DNA from: Flavobacteriales bacterium
GTDB taxonomy: Bacteria; Bacteroidota; Bacteroidia; NS11-12g; UBA955
Direction: 5' to 3'
Assembly: GCA_002737625.1 (NCBI GenBank)
Contig: NSIB01000015.1
Coordinates: forward strand, 1 to 32,719
Length of the DNA: 32,719 nucleotides
Shown here piece after piece: positions 9,061 through 20,551 of the stretch. The notes beneath the pieces are model-generated. The model ran no database searches, had not been told where the DNA came from, and saw only the letters and a list, made by a program, of their open reading frames with translations. Every line of letters starts with the position of its first letter. The stretch's first letter is position 1. A program made the position numbers and the translations under genes.

Positions 9061-10737
9061 TCACTCGCCGTGCAAACGAGCGTACAAATCCAAGCCATGT
9101 TGCTTTGCGGTTTCCTTTGCCAATTCATAGCCTGCATCGGCATGACGTACAACGCCCATTCCTGGATCATTGTGTAAAACGCGACGCAATCTGCGTTCTG
9201 CATCATCGGTACCATCCGCCACGATTACCATCCCGCTGTGAATGCTGTAACCCATACCTACTCCGCCACCGTGGTGTAAACTTACCCAGCTGGCGCCCCC
9301 GGCAACGTTCACAAAAGCATTCAGGATTGGCCAATCTGCAACCGCATCCGAACCATCCATCATCGCCTCCGTTTCGCGGTTCGGCGAAGCTACAGAACCT
9401 GTATCCAAATGGTCGCGACCGATAACAATCGGAGCCTTCACAGCACCAGTCCTCACCAATTCATTGAATGCCAATGCCGCTTTCTGTCGTTCCCCCTGCC
9501 CCAACCAACAAATTCGGGCCGGCAAACCTTGAAACTCAATCTTCTCCTGAGCCAATGTAATCCAACGCTTCAAACTTTCGTTCTCTGGAAACAACTCCAA
9601 AATCTTATCATCGGTCACCTTGATGTCATTAGGATCACCACTCAACGCCACCCATCGGAAAGGACCTTTGCCCTGACAGAACAATGGACGGATGTAAGCA
9701 GGCACAAACCCCGGGAAATCGAACGCATTCTTCAACCCTTTCTCCAAAGCACGGCCCCGTAAATTGTTGCCATAATCAAAAGTTACGCTGCCCATCTTCT
9801 GCAATTCGAGCATCAACTCAACGTGCTTCACGATGGTTTTATAACTCAATTCAGTATATTTCTCAGGATTATTCTTGCGCAAACGATCCGCCGCTTCCAC
9901 ATCCATATCCATCGGATAGTAACCAATCAATGGATCATGGGCACTCGTTTGATCCGTTAAAGTATCAGGCACAACACCCCTTTCAATCAAGCGTTCTAAC
10001 AATTCTACCGCATTACACAAAACCCCAATACTCAGGGCTTCACCGCGTTCTTTTGCAGCCAATGCCCGATCAATTCCTTGGTCGATATCGCGCGACATTA
10101 CATCCAAGTAGCGGGTTTCCAAACGCTTGCGTATACGCCATTCTTCTACTTCGGCCACCAACGCAACGCCTCCATTCATTGTGATAGCCAATGGCTGAGC
10201 GCCACCCATACCTCCCAATCCGGCAGTTACGTTCAAAGTACCTTTTAACGTACCACCAAAATGCTGATTTGCACATTCCGCATAAGTCTCATACGTCCCT
10301 TGAACGATGCCTTGAGAACCAATATAAATCCAACTTCCGGCCGTCATCTGACCGTACATCATCAACCCTTTCTCTTCCAACTCCCTAAAATGATCCCAAT
10401 TGGCCCAATTGGGCACCAACTGCGAATTGCTAATCAACACCCGAGGCGCATCCTTGTGCGTAGGCAAAATGGCAACCGCTTTTCCGCTTTGAACCATCAA
10501 TGTTTCATCGTCGTTTAGGTCCAACAAAGCCCGACAGATATCATCGAAAGCAGGCCAGTTCCGGGCTGCTTTGCCCAATCCTCCGTAGACAATCAAATCC
10601 TCCGGACGTTCCGCCACTTCGGGATCCAAGTTGTTGTGCAACATGCGATACGCCGCTTCTTGAACCCAACCTTTACAATGTAATTTACTGCCAGTGGGAG
10701 ATTTCAATACCCGAGATTTGCCTGTGAATTCGCTCAT
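9061..10737 (-). CDS. hutU: Urocanate hydratase
   Basis: [81 protein letters not shown] at 10737 preferred over 10752. Confidence 0.96.
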   Translation of the reverse strand: MSEFTGKSRVLKSPTGSKLHCKGWVQEAAYRMLHNNLDPEVAERPEDLIVYGGLGKAARNWPAFDDICRALLDLNDDETLMVQSGKAVAILPTHKDAPRVLISNSQLVPNWANWDHFRELEEKGLMMYGQMTAGSWIYIGSQGIVQGTYETYAECANQHFGGTLKGTLNVTAGLGGMGGAQPLAITMNGGVALVAEVEEWRIRKRLETRYLDVMSRDIDQGIDRALAAKERGEALSIGVLCNAVELLERLIERGVVPDTLTDQTSAHDPLIGYYPMDMDVEAADRLRKNNPEKYTELSYKTIVKHVELMLELQKMGSVTFDYGNNLRGRALEKGLKNAFDFPGFVPAYIRPLFCQGKGPFRWVALSGDPNDIKVTDDKILELFPENESLKRWITLAQEKIEFQGLPARICWLGQGERQKAALAFNELVRTGAVKAPIVIGRDHLDTGSVASPNRETEAMMDGSDAVADWPILNAFVNVAGGASWVSLHHGGGVGMGYSIHSGMVIVADGTDDAERRLRRVLHNDPGMGVVRHADAGYELAKETAKQHGLDLYARLHGE

Positions 10738-10749
10738 ATTTAGAAAGTA

Positions 10750-10777
10750 CAAAGTTAGTCAATAGTTGTTTGCCAAA
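10750..10777 (-). promoter_or_regulatory. Promoter for hutU: TTTG-N16-TAACTTTG
   Basis: Minus strand: TTTG (10777-10774), 16 nt, TAACTTTG (10757-10750), then 12 nt to ATG at 10737. Confidence 0.55.
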
Positions 10778-10858
10778 CTTCCCAACAAAACCCCGCAATA
10801 TTTCAACGACCAATGCGTGGTGGGCTCATTGGCGATGACGTCCTTTGTGTTGGCGTAA

Positions 10859-13800
10859 TTACATATTCCTCCGGTACTGTCCGCCTACAGAGAACAACGA
10901 CTCGGTAATCTGTCCCAAAGTACAGACCTTGCACGCCTCCATCAACTCAGCAAACAGATTTTCGTTGGCAATGGCCTTTTCCTGCATGCGCAACAACAAT
11001 ACCGCACTGCGATCGCCAAAGAACCGGTGCTGATTGGCCACCTTTTGAATCTGGAATTGCTTCTCCTCATCGGTACTGCGAATCACCTCACCAGGCAATA
11101 CCGTGGGCGACCCCTTAGAACTCAAGAAGGTATTCACCCCGATGATTGGAAACTCACCCGTATGCTTCAAGGTTTCGTAGTACAAACTCTCCTCCTGAAT
11201 TTTTCCGCGCTGATACATCGTCTCCATCGCGCCCAAAACGCCTCCGCGCTCCGTGATTCGATCAAACTCCAACAACACCGCCTGCTCCACCAAATCCGTT
11301 AACTCTTCAATGATAAAGCTGCCCTGCAGTGGGTTCTCGTTCTTCGCCAATCCCAACTCTCGGTTGATGATCAACTGAATCGCCATCGCCCTACGAACAC
11401 TCTCCTCTGTAGGCGTTGTAATGGCCTCGTCGTAGGCATTCGTGTGTAAGCTATTGCAGTTGTCGTAAATCGCATACAACGCCTGCAAAGTGGTTCTGAT
11501 ATCGTTAAAATCTATCTCTTGGGCGTGCAAACTACGTCCGCTCGTCTGGATATGATACTTCAACATCTGCGAACGCGCATTGCCACCGTACTTCAACTTC
11601 ATCGCCTTGGCCCAAATTCTGCGGGCTACCCTACCAATCACCGCGTATTCTGGGTCGATGCCGTTGCTAAAGAAGAAACTCAAGTTCGGCGCAAAATCAT
11701 CGATATTCATGCCGCGACTCAAATAATACTCCACATAGGTAAAGCCGTTACTCAACGTAAACGCCAACTGCGAAATAGGGTTCGCACCTGCCTCGGCAAT
11801 GTGATATCCGCTGATGCTCACACTGTAAAAATTCCTCACCTTATTGGCGATGAAATAATGCTGCACATCACCCATCAACCGCAACGCAAACTCCGTACTA
11901 AAAATACAGGTATTCTGCGCCTGATCCTCCTTCAAAATATCGGCTTGCACCGTTCCACGAACCTGACTCAAGGTCCATGCTTTGATCTCTTCGTATTTCG
12001 CCTTATCCAACACGTCCTCACCCGTTACACCCAACAACATCAAGCCCAAACCATCGTTTCCTTCTGGTAATGGCCCATTGTACTTCGGACGCTCCAAGCC
12101 TTTGGCCGCATACATCACATCGATTTTAGCATATACTTCTTTCTCCATCCCTTGCGATTTGATGTACAATTCACACTGCTGGTCAATCGCCGAATTCATG
12201 AAGAAACCCAACAACATAGGCGCCGGACCGTTGATGGTCATGCTCACCGACGTCTTAGGATCCGCCAAATTGAAGCCCGAATACAACTTTTTGGCATCGT
12301 CTAAACAGCAAATGCTCACACCAGCATTTCCGATTTTTCCATAGATATCCGGACGGGTGTGCGGATCGCGACCGTACAAGGTAACGCTATCAAATGCCGT
12401 GCTCAATCGCTTGGCAGGCATGCCCAAACTCACATAATGGAAGCGCTTATTGGTACGCTCCGGTCCGCCTTCCCCAGCAAACATGCGGGTAGGGTCTTCG
12501 CCTTCGCGCTTAAACGGATAAATTCCCGCCGTGTAGGGGAACTCTCCTGGTACATTTTCTTGCAACTGCCAATGTAACAAATCGCCCCAAGCTTCGTAGC
12601 GTGGCGTGCTGATTTTTGGCACCTGGGTATGACTCAAACTCTCTGTATGCGTGGCCATGCGCAATTCTTTGTCACGCACTTTAAACACATATTCTGGCGC
12701 TTTGTACAAAGCCTGAACACCGATCCAACCCTCTACCAACGCTTTGTTTTTTGGATTCAATTCCACTGACACTTTCGCCAATTCCGCTTCCAATTGCGAT
12801 AACAACTCCGCTGCAGCACCGCTTTCTTTCAATTGCTCAATCGATTCTGTTAAGGCATACATCCGCTGGGCGATTTTGCGCTGCTCGCGGGCCTGTTCAT
12901 CGTACTTGCGATTGTTCTCCGAAATCTCACTCAAATAGCGATTTCTGTGCGGCGGGATGATGAAGATTTTCTCGCTCATCTCTGTGCCCGACACATACTC
13001 ACTACCCAAGGCGGCTCCCGTTTTCTGGGCGATGGTGTCCATCAACGTGCGATACAAACTGTTCATACCGGGATCGTTAAACTGCGATGCGATGGTACCG
13101 AACACCGGCATTTGATCCACCTCGGTTTCAAACAATTTGTGATTCCGTTGGAACTGCTTACGCACGTCGCGCAACGCATCCAAAGCACCGCGTTTGTCAA
13201 ACTTATTCAAAGCCACCACGTCGGCATAATCGAGCATATCGATTTTCTCCAACTGCGTAGCCGCGCCATATTCGGGCGTCATTACATACAAAGCCACATC
13301 GCTGTGCTCGGTAATCATCGTATCACTTTGACCGATTCCACTCGTCTCTACCACAATCAAATCGTACCCGGCCACTTTCAAAATACTCACGGCATCGTCT
13401 ACATGTGAACTCAAAGTTAGATTGGCCTGACGGGTTGCCATAGAACGCATATAAACGCGGTCATGGTTGATGCTATTCATTCTGATGCGATCCCCCAACA
13501 AGGCACCACCTGTTTTTCTTTTCGATGGGTCGATGGAAATGATCGCCAACTTTTTCTCTGGGAAATCCGATAAAAACCTACGTACCAATTCATCCACCAA
13601 ACTGCTTTTTCCAGCACCACCGGTACCTGTAATTCCCAACACTGGTATTTTAATCGACTTGGCTTGATTGCGCAAATCTTCCAATACCACTTTATTTTGA
13701 TCTGGGTAATTTTCTGCCGCCGAAATCAATCGAGCGATGGCTCTTTTGGCTTCTACGGTGGCATCCAAAATTTTCTCTTCACCCGCCAACGATTCACCGG

Positions 13801-14236
13801 TGGCATAATCGGCTTGCATCACCAAATCATTGATCATGCCTTGCAAACCCATCGCCCGGCCATCGTCTGGAGAATAAATCCGAGTAATTCCGTATTTAAC
13901 TAAATCTTTGATTTCTTCAGGCAAAATCACACCGCCTCCACCACCAAAAATCTTGATATGTTCTGCGCCGCGAGCCTTCAGCAAATCGTACATGTATTTA
14001 AAGTATTCGTTATGACCACCTTGATAGCTAGTCATTGCAATCGCATTGGCATCTTCTTGAATGGCGGTTTCCACCACTTCCTGCACACTTCGATCGTGAC
14101 CCAAGTGAATCACTTCACAACCGGTTGATTGAATGATGCGTCGCATAACATTAATTGCGGCATCGTGACCATCGAACAAACTGGCAGCTGTAACTACCCT
14201 AACCTTGTTCTTCGGAACATACACTGTTGTATCCAT
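10859..14236 (-). CDS. icmF: Fused B12-dependent acyl-CoA mutase (B12 domain - MeaI-type GTPase - mutase), predicted isobutyryl-CoA mutase
   Basis: B12-binding domain [32 protein letters not shown]-loop [21 protein letters not shown], mutase domain with [25 protein letters not shown]. The ORF-track extension to 14524 is spurious; ATG at 14236 matches the family N-terminus. Confidence 0.94.
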   Translation of the reverse strand: MDTTVYVPKNKVRVVTAASLFDGHDAAINVMRRIIQSTGCEVIHLGHDRSVQEVVETAIQEDANAIAMTSYQGGHNEYFKYMYDLLKARGAEHIKIFGGGGGVILPEEIKDLVKYGITRIYSPDDGRAMGLQGMINDLVMQADYATGESLAGEEKILDATVEAKRAIARLISAAENYPDQNKVVLEDLRNQAKSIKIPVLGITGTGGAGKSSLVDELVRRFLSDFPEKKLAIISIDPSKRKTGGALLGDRIRMNSINHDRVYMRSMATRQANLTLSSHVDDAVSILKVAGYDLIVVETSGIGQSDTMITEHSDVALYVMTPEYGAATQLEKIDMLDYADVVALNKFDKRGALDALRDVRKQFQRNHKLFETEVDQMPVFGTIASQFNDPGMNSLYRTLMDTIAQKTGAALGSEYVSGTEMSEKIFIIPPHRNRYLSEISENNRKYDEQAREQRKIAQRMYALTESIEQLKESGAAAELLSQLEAELAKVSVELNPKNKALVEGWIGVQALYKAPEYVFKVRDKELRMATHTESLSHTQVPKISTPRYEAWGDLLHWQLQENVPGEFPYTAGIYPFKREGEDPTRMFAGEGGPERTNKRFHYVSLGMPAKRLSTAFDSVTLYGRDPHTRPDIYGKIGNAGVSICCLDDAKKLYSGFNLADPKTSVSMTINGPAPMLLGFFMNSAIDQQCELYIKSQGMEKEVYAKIDVMYAAKGLERPKYNGPLPEGNDGLGLMLLGVTGEDVLDKAKYEEIKAWTLSQVRGTVQADILKEDQAQNTCIFSTEFALRLMGDVQHYFIANKVRNFYSVSISGYHIAEAGANPISQLAFTLSNGFTYVEYYLSRGMNIDDFAPNLSFFFSNGIDPEYAVIGRVARRIWAKAMKLKYGGNARSQMLKYHIQTSGRSLHAQEIDFNDIRTTLQALYAIYDNCNSLHTNAYDEAITTPTEESVRRAMAIQLIINRELGLAKNENPLQGSFIIEELTDLVEQAVLLEFDRITERGGVLGAMETMYQRGKIQEESLYYETLKHTGEFPIIGVNTFLSSKGSPTVLPGEVIRSTDEEKQFQIQKVANQHRFFGDRSAVLLLRMQEKAIANENLFAELMEACKVCTLGQITESLFSVGGQYRRNM

Positions 14237-14254
14237 TGATTTGGCGTTGAACAG

Positions 14255-14262
14255 CAAAGGTA
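14255..14262 (-). promoter_or_regulatory. -7 box TACCTTTG upstream of icmF
   Basis: Exact TAnnTTTG on the minus strand, 18 nt before ATG at 14236. Confidence 0.45.
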
Positions 14263-14372
14263 ATCTTTGTTTGTCAAACCCCCTATTCGCTCCATCTTCA
14301 AGAAAATCAACAACCTTTTGGGGGTAAAAATTCAATTGGGTGTTTAAGGCCTTGGATTCAACAACAACAACA

Positions 14373-15083
14373 ATGAAAACCCATTCCATTTTTAACCCTT
14401 TCACACAAAGCCTATTGTTATGGGCTTTTGTTTTGATGGGTTGCAATGGCAATGATACTATCCCCGTTAGCGGCATCGGTAAAATTACCAATTTAGTAAT
14501 ACAAGCCGAATCTGAAACCAACAATGTCCAAACAGCGGTTGACTTAACTCATCAAAAGATTGTTCTCGAGAATTTATCATTAAGTGCCGATTATTTTGTG
14601 GATGAAGTCCATTTTGATGTGCAACTCGGTGAGCACAAAGACAGTTCCACCGCAACGGATCCTTGGAAATTGAGTTGTAAAAATGGGAAAATATTATCAG
14701 ACGGATTTGGACAGAGTTTAGCAAAAGTGGATTTGAGTGCTGATGAAATAGCAAAGATCAAGGTAATTTTGCAGGATTATCACAGATTGCAGTCGCCTTT
14801 ATTGAGAAATCAGTTTGAGATCATTGAAAGGCTAAACGACAGTGCAGAAGATCGCATTCAACAAGCAATGGATGCGCTAAATGCAGGCAATTGCACGATG
14901 GATTCATTTCAAACAGAGATCCAATCTATTGAAAGTTGGTTTACACAGAATTTACAGAGGGAGCGGGTGATAACAAAAACCGCAATTCATTTATCGGTTA
15001 ACTACCGAAACACCTTGGAGGCAATAGAGCTATTGCTGTCCGAGAAACAATTTAAACAGTTCTACATCTGCCACAAGAGGTAG
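14373..15083 (+). CDS. Hypothetical lipoprotein
   Basis: [29 protein letters not shown] has a signal peptide and lipobox (LMGC); start preceded by CAACAACAACAACA. Confidence 0.7.
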   Translation: MKTHSIFNPFTQSLLLWAFVLMGCNGNDTIPVSGIGKITNLVIQAESETNNVQTAVDLTHQKIVLENLSLSADYFVDEVHFDVQLGEHKDSSTATDPWKLSCKNGKILSDGFGQSLAKVDLSADEIAKIKVILQDYHRLQSPLLRNQFEIIERLNDSAEDRIQQAMDALNAGNCTMDSFQTEIQSIESWFTQNLQRERVITKTAIHLSVNYRNTLEAIELLLSEKQFKQFYICHKR

Positions 15084-15142
15084 TCTAGTTTGTTTTCATA
15101 GGTTAGGTTTGTCTTGGGAGGGCCCTTTAGAGTTTATACCCC

Positions 15143-18100
15143 TTATCTGTTTGACCCAACAACAATCGACTGCTGATAAACGCCGGATCCGCCAGAGACC
15201 TTCAACATGTAAATGCCAGCGGTTAATCCAGACACATCCACGCTTGACTGATTCAACGACCCCGCAGGATTGATTGTCAACAATCCGCTCCTCACCAGCG
15301 CTCCCAAGGAATTATACAAATTCCAACTTGTAAAATTGGAGCCGTCACTCGCTTCAAGATGAAGTACATCACGCACTGGATTTGGATATACAGAAACACC
15401 ATTTTGTAGCGATCTTACATCGGCACGATTGAGTTGAAACTGCTTTTTCTTTGAACAAACACAACCCGATCCACGAACAGTAGATTGCAAAGTAATATTA
15501 TAAAATCCATCCTGTTGCAAATCATAACTCACACTCGCATTGACATCCTTCGATGTTTTCGCACCCACTCCGTTAATCAACCAAGAATAGTCAATCCCCG
15601 CCTGACCGCCAACCAAACTATTGTCATCCATCGGCTCCAAATTCACACCGAAATATGCATAGGCATAATCAGGCTTGGCAAAAAAGTCACAAGTGCGTGG
15701 CAACTCCTGTACGCTTACACCTTTGGTAATTGAATCAGCACATCCACCAGCCAAATAAGCGGTAAGAGTGATATTGTAATTGGTCGTCTGTTTTACGACA
15801 AAGGTCTTTTTGGGACTTTCCAATGTCGATGTAGTGTTATCACTAAAATCCCAATAATATGTCATCTTACCACTCAAAGTGATACTCTCATTGATAAACG
15901 TAACCTGATCGCCAGAACATGGGTTCAAATTACTAAATGCAGCTTTTGGCTGAAGAAAAACCTCCAACTCTTTATACATTAAAGATTTGCAACCATTGTC
16001 CAAATTCACAGAAAACACAACCTTTGTTTTACCCAATGCTGTCCACGCATGGGTAGGAGATTCCGCTTTAGATGTAACCCCATCGCCAAAATCCCACAAA
16101 TAACTTGGTACTCCACCCGCTACTGCAGGCGTTATATTTTTAAATACCGTTGCAGTCCGAGAACAAAGCTGCGTATTTGTAAAATTAACCTTTGGTGCCC
16201 CAAAAACAGTCACTTGATTCGTTACAGAATCCTTACAACCAAACTCCGATTTCACAACCAACTTAACCGACTTTTTGCCTGGACTATAGAATCGTGTTTT
16301 ACCATTGTTCTCATTTGAATTACTATCGGCTGAATTATAATACCAACTGCTACCCAAAGCACCCTTGGAAATCGTACTTTGATTTGAGAAAGTAAACCAT
16401 TCGTTATCACATCTGCCGGAATCCTTAGTAAACGCAGCCAAAGGCTTTTCAAATTGATAGACCTTTTGAACAGAATATGCTTCACAACCACCAATATCGG
16501 CTTTCAAGGTAACCGTGTAATTACCCGCTGCGGCATATGCAACATTGATAACTGTAGAATTGTTCAATGAATATCCTTTGCCATCGCCAAAATCCCAGTA
16601 CATCTTCGCCGATGTGGGTGTGGTTTGATTCGTCAGTTTGATATTGCTACCCAAACAAGCATTGTCTTTTGAAAAGTTCGCCTTAGGAATATCATTTACC
16701 GTCACTGTGACTTTCTTGGTAAAAACAAAACCATAAGGTGCCATAGTGGCGCGCAGGGTGATGACAAAAGTTCCAGATTTCTTGAAGATAAAATAGCCAT
16801 CAACTTGGGTTAATGTGTCATCTAGATTCCCGGTGCCAAAATCCCACCAGTTCTCCGCATAACCAGACTTATAGGTACTCTTATTGACGAAATCCACAGT
16901 ATCGCCATTACATATTTTTGCGGGGACCGAAAAATCCACATTTACACTTGGATTGATCAAAACCGAACGTTTTAGGATTGTATCACAACCATTGGTTATA
17001 TCTGAAATCTTTAGCAACAGGGTAATCATACTATCCTCCAAATTGGCATCGGTGGTTTTAAACTGCAACTCCAAACTATTGGAACCACTTGGAGCAGTCA
17101 ATGAAGCACCCGTAACCGACTTACCTGCCGATGTAACCGCAGTAACACTTGCATTCCATTTGGCCGCGCCAGAAGTGCCGTAATCAGAATTTTTATATGC
17201 ACGAGGCGGATCAATGTCATAAATTACGGGAACCGACAACACGGTCACGTCAAACGGCTTTACCTTGATATAAACCGGATTGTTGCCCACTTGCGTCTTC
17301 TTTGAGGAATTAAACACACCACCACCAGGAGCCGCCTTAACCGTTGTGCTAAAACGCATCGAATCGTTTGAAACCTTGTCGTCTGGAATGTCGATGTACA
17401 TCTTAACTGATGTTAAACCCGTGGCCGACAAATTCATGGGGACTTTAAAAGAAATTACCGCTGAATCTTTTGGCAAAATTTTGGTTGTTACCTTTTGACG
17501 TGTGGCTTTGCCATTTTGAGAATAGGCGACATAAAAATTATAGGCGGTATCTACATAATTGTTCTTTACGGTAAAACTCAAATCTCCGTTATACCCAGAA
17601 CAAACCTGACTTGCCAGAGTATACGTTGTTTTAACCGCAGCCAAATCCATAAAACTCTCAAAGGCACCGCGATCACAACGTCCAATATTTCTAGCAGCGC
17701 CAGTTACATCTGTAGGCAGACCAGAAACGGTTGGCACATTATTCTGGTTCTCAAAACAATTGGATTTGAAATCTAGCTTGGAAACCGAATTCCACTTTGG
17801 ATCTCCAAAATACTCATTGGGCCCATTGATTCCACTGTTTTTCCAATTGCCCCAACCGGTATAGCCATTCTGGCCCATTCCCCAATACTCATTAGAACCA
17901 AAAAATTTGATATAACATGTATTAAAATCGACTTGCGTAAACGTTGCACTAGAGAAAATATTTACAGGAAATCCATACGAATTTGCAGCGCCTTCCATGT
18001 CTAAAATATTTCCATTGAATGTAACTTCCGATTCATCCTCAATGTAATATCCAAAGCCAACATGCCCACTTGTGGTGGAAGGTCTTGCGTAAATCGTATT

Positions 18101-19612
18101 CTGCAGATACACGGATTTATTCCCACTAAACCAATTCACAGCATAAAAATTATAAGTAGTCGCCTCTCCAATATTGTTGGCAATCAAATTGGAACTCACA
18201 TACAAATTCTGAGGCGTCATGATGTACATACAGTAAATTTCCCCATTGCCCGAAGTATAATTATTGGTCACCCTATTTCGGTTGATTTGCCAATTCCCTC
18301 CATCATACAAATACAATCCAAAAACCTGATCCGCACCCAATAAAGAATCAATGACATTGTTTTCGATACGATTCCATGTCCAAACAGAATTAACACATGT
18401 CAAAAAGTTCATCCCATACAACCCATTCGCCTTGCCATTATTTCCCACTACAACTTTTCGAATGGTATTATTGCTCACATCCAAATCATTGGATGTCAAA
18501 AAATTCATCACATAGGTATACGAATTATCTGTGGCACAATTATAAACGGTATTTTTATTCACCACCATCACAGCACATTGGTCTACCTCCACCATATTTA
18601 AACTATTTAACGCCGCAATGCGCAAAATAGAATTACTTTCGATTTTAGTATTGTAGGTTCCATTACCAGTAATTCCATACAATTTCACACCCCAAAAGCG
18701 ATTGACATTGTTGGTAGTTGACGAGGCCGAGGCGCCTTTGTATGGCAAATCGTGAATCGAATTGCTAGAAACCAAATTAGAGCGACTGCTAGCAAAAGCA
18801 TCGCTCAGAAAAACCGCGTGCAACGCCGTATCGATGGCACAAGAGCTAGACGACAGCGACCTAGATATATCGTTCGATAGAACTTGTTCGCCGTTTACGT
18901 ATCGCAAATAGAAAGCGTATTTAAAGAAATTCTTAATCGTGTTGCCGGTAAAAGTGTTACCCGTACTTGTAGATTTATATACAGACGTCCCTTGTTGATC
19001 AATGATGCCATAAACCGCGCCGGGACTATTACTACCAGTAGATTGGAGCGTGCAATTCTGAATGGTATTGGAAACGCCATTGTTGCCGGTAGTTGTGGTC
19101 GACAAACTGCTCTGACTCGAAGCAAAAGCGATATACGCCGCACCCGCCTTGGTACTCGACGATATACCCGAAAGGTCAACCGTGCAGCCATTTAATAAAT
19201 TATTGTCCGCGCCGCCAGCAAATCGAACACCCAAAACTGAGCTCGCAGTTCCGGAATTTACAATACTCAAGTTTTTGATTTCGATAAAATCCGCACCATT
19301 GAACAACATCAATTCATAGGTCAAACTTCCTGAAATAGACTTACTGTTCCCATCAATCGCGATTTTTTTACTCGACGATGTTGGATTTGTCCCATTTTGA
19401 TCAAACTGAACAGCGGCTGTCACCGTTTGATTCGACATAACCGTTACCGACACATTGCCACTCACACCTGAGGTGGAAAGGGCTTTTGTAAAATCAGACC
19501 ATGCAGCAAAATTGGTTGCTCCAGTCGTGCCACCAATGGTATAAGAACCACTCAATTGCGCAAACAATCCATGCGAAATCAAACAAAAAACGAACAGTAA
19601 AAATTTTCTCAT
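15143..19612 (-). CDS. Large secreted protein: N-terminal beta-helix repeats, several PKD domains, type IX secretion C-terminal sorting domain
   Basis: Signal peptide MRKFLLFVFCLISHGLFAQ; NTFTGNTIKN-like beta-helix repeats; PKD signatures YWDFGDGKG, YLWDFGDGVTSKAESPTHAW, YYWDFSDNTTSTLESPKKTF; C-terminus VSVYPNPVRDVLHLEASDGS...GLTAGIYMLKVSGGSGVYQQSIVV. Confidence 0.92.
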   Translation of the reverse strand: MRKFLLFVFCLISHGLFAQLSGSYTIGGTTGATNFAAWSDFTKALSTSGVSGNVSVTVMSNQTVTAAVQFDQNGTNPTSSSKKIAIDGNSKSISGSLTYELMLFNGADFIEIKNLSIVNSGTASSVLGVRFAGGADNNLLNGCTVDLSGISSSTKAGAAYIAFASSQSSLSTTTTGNNGVSNTIQNCTLQSTGSNSPGAVYGIIDQQGTSVYKSTSTGNTFTGNTIKNFFKYAFYLRYVNGEQVLSNDISRSLSSSSCAIDTALHAVFLSDAFASSRSNLVSSNSIHDLPYKGASASSTTNNVNRFWGVKLYGITGNGTYNTKIESNSILRIAALNSLNMVEVDQCAVMVVNKNTVYNCATDNSYTYVMNFLTSNDLDVSNNTIRKVVVGNNGKANGLYGMNFLTCVNSVWTWNRIENNVIDSLLGADQVFGLYLYDGGNWQINRNRVTNNYTSGNGEIYCMYIMTPQNLYVSSNLIANNIGEATTYNFYAVNWFSGNKSVYLQNTIYARPSTTSGHVGFGYYIEDESEVTFNGNILDMEGAANSYGFPVNIFSSATFTQVDFNTCYIKFFGSNEYWGMGQNGYTGWGNWKNSGINGPNEYFGDPKWNSVSKLDFKSNCFENQNNVPTVSGLPTDVTGAARNIGRCDRGAFESFMDLAAVKTTYTLASQVCSGYNGDLSFTVKNNYVDTAYNFYVAYSQNGKATRQKVTTKILPKDSAVISFKVPMNLSATGLTSVKMYIDIPDDKVSNDSMRFSTTVKAAPGGGVFNSSKKTQVGNNPVYIKVKPFDVTVLSVPVIYDIDPPRAYKNSDYGTSGAAKWNASVTAVTSAGKSVTGASLTAPSGSNSLELQFKTTDANLEDSMITLLLKISDITNGCDTILKRSVLINPSVNVDFSVPAKICNGDTVDFVNKSTYKSGYAENWWDFGTGNLDDTLTQVDGYFIFKKSGTFVITLRATMAPYGFVFTKKVTVTVNDIPKANFSKDNACLGSNIKLTNQTTPTSAKMYWDFGDGKGYSLNNSTVINVAYAAAGNYTVTLKADIGGCEAYSVQKVYQFEKPLAAFTKDSGRCDNEWFTFSNQSTISKGALGSSWYYNSADSNSNENNGKTRFYSPGKKSVKLVVKSEFGCKDSVTNQVTVFGAPKVNFTNTQLCSRTATVFKNITPAVAGGVPSYLWDFGDGVTSKAESPTHAWTALGKTKVVFSVNLDNGCKSLMYKELEVFLQPKAAFSNLNPCSGDQVTFINESITLSGKMTYYWDFSDNTTSTLESPKKTFVVKQTTNYNITLTAYLAGGCADSITKGVSVQELPRTCDFFAKPDYAYAYFGVNLEPMDDNSLVGGQAGIDYSWLINGVGAKTSKDVNASVSYDLQQDGFYNITLQSTVRGSGCVCSKKKQFQLNRADVRSLQNGVSVYPNPVRDVLHLEASDGSNFTSWNLYNSLGALVRSGLLTINPAGSLNQSSVDVSGLTAGIYMLKVSGGSGVYQQSIVVGSNR

Positions 19613-19618
19613 TCTAAA

Positions 19619-19626
19619 CAAAAATA
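19619..19626 (-). promoter_or_regulatory. -7 box TATTTTTG immediately upstream of the type IX cargo gene
   Basis: Exact TAnnTTTG on the minus strand, 6 nt before ATG at 19612. Confidence 0.5.
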
Positions 19627-19707
19627 CATTGTTCACATAGCAATATAAGGAATTCTTTTAATTACAATAAGTAAATCCCAGATTTTTACTATTGGTTTGC
19701 AATTGGA

Positions 19708-20538
19708 ATGAGCAGCAACGATAGAAGCGAGCGAAGGGTTCATATTGAATTCGACTCCAAAAAATCGATTTATAATACATCGAATTTGTTTTTTATGGGC
19801 AGTTGTTTTGGTGAAGAGATTCACAAAAAAATGATAGAAATCGGACATGCCAGTTCGATTTCAAATCCCTTTGGAACAATATTTCACCCCATGCCGCTGT
19901 TGGAGAATTTAGAGCGGATTGTACTAAACAAACCTTGCATCGCCCAAGAAATCTTCACCCAAATTAACGTAGAATCCGAATCCCATCACCACCTTCAGTT
20001 CGCCTACAGATTTCATAACGCCGACAAAACTGCCCTCATAGATCATATCAATCAGGTCACCGGAGCGGCACACAAACAGCTAAATTCATCAAGTCATCTT
20101 TTTATCACCCTTGGCACCGCTTGGCATTATCAACATCTTCCCACCAATCAAATCGTTGGCAATTGCCACAAATTACCCCAAGCCCAATTCCAGAAATTCC
20201 TATCCTATCAGGCCGAAATCAAACAAGCCATTCACACCATGTGTAACCTGGTTAAAGCGCACTTGCCTAACCTACAATTAATTTTCACCATCAGCCCCGT
20301 AAAACACTTGCGCGACGGACTTGCGGAAAATTTAGCCTCAAAATCCACTCTGATTTCCGCCTTGCATGAGTGTTTGGCAGAAAATTCAAACACAGAAACA
20401 ATAGTCTATTTCCCTTCCTATGAATTCGTAACTGAAGAACTCAATGATTGGTCGTTTTTTCGGGACGACAAAATGCATCCTACGCCAGAGACAATTGATC
20501 TGGTTTTTGAGAAATTCTCTCAGGCGTATCGCAATTAA
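19708..20538 (+). CDS. GSCFA domain protein
   Basis: FFMGSCFGEEIHKKM (GSCF motif), TLGTAWHY, ISPVKHLRDG, FFRDDKMHPT (SGNH-like D..H block). Confidence 0.85.
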   Translation: MSSNDRSERRVHIEFDSKKSIYNTSNLFFMGSCFGEEIHKKMIEIGHASSISNPFGTIFHPMPLLENLERIVLNKPCIAQEIFTQINVESESHHHLQFAYRFHNADKTALIDHINQVTGAAHKQLNSSSHLFITLGTAWHYQHLPTNQIVGNCHKLPQAQFQKFLSYQAEIKQAIHTMCNLVKAHLPNLQLIFTISPVKHLRDGLAENLASKSTLISALHECLAENSNTETIVYFPSYEFVTEELNDWSFFRDDKMHPTPETIDLVFEKFSQAYRN

Positions 20539-20551
20539 TCGCGTGTGTCCC

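Noticed and set aside
9105-10727. Series of plus-strand ORFs opposite hutU
   Set aside because: All antisense to a confidently identified gene; no domains or ribosome-binding context.
10815-10847. CCAATG...CATTGG inverted repeat downstream of icmF as a terminator
   Set aside because: Only a 6-bp stem with an 11-nt loop and no T-run; too weak to call.
11519-12070. 183-aa plus-strand ORF inside icmF
   Set aside because: Antisense shadow of a conserved coding frame, with shuffled-looking composition.
14359-14372. CAA trinucleotide repeat immediately before the ATG at 14373 as a phase-variation tract
   Set aside because: Only about four units and outside the reading frame; could just be an A-rich translation-enhancing leader.
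14237-14524. N-terminal extension of the icmF ORF to 14524
   Set aside because: The extension has no family similarity and overlaps the divergent lipoprotein start; ATG at 14236 matches the expected B12-domain N-terminus and has an upstream promoter box.
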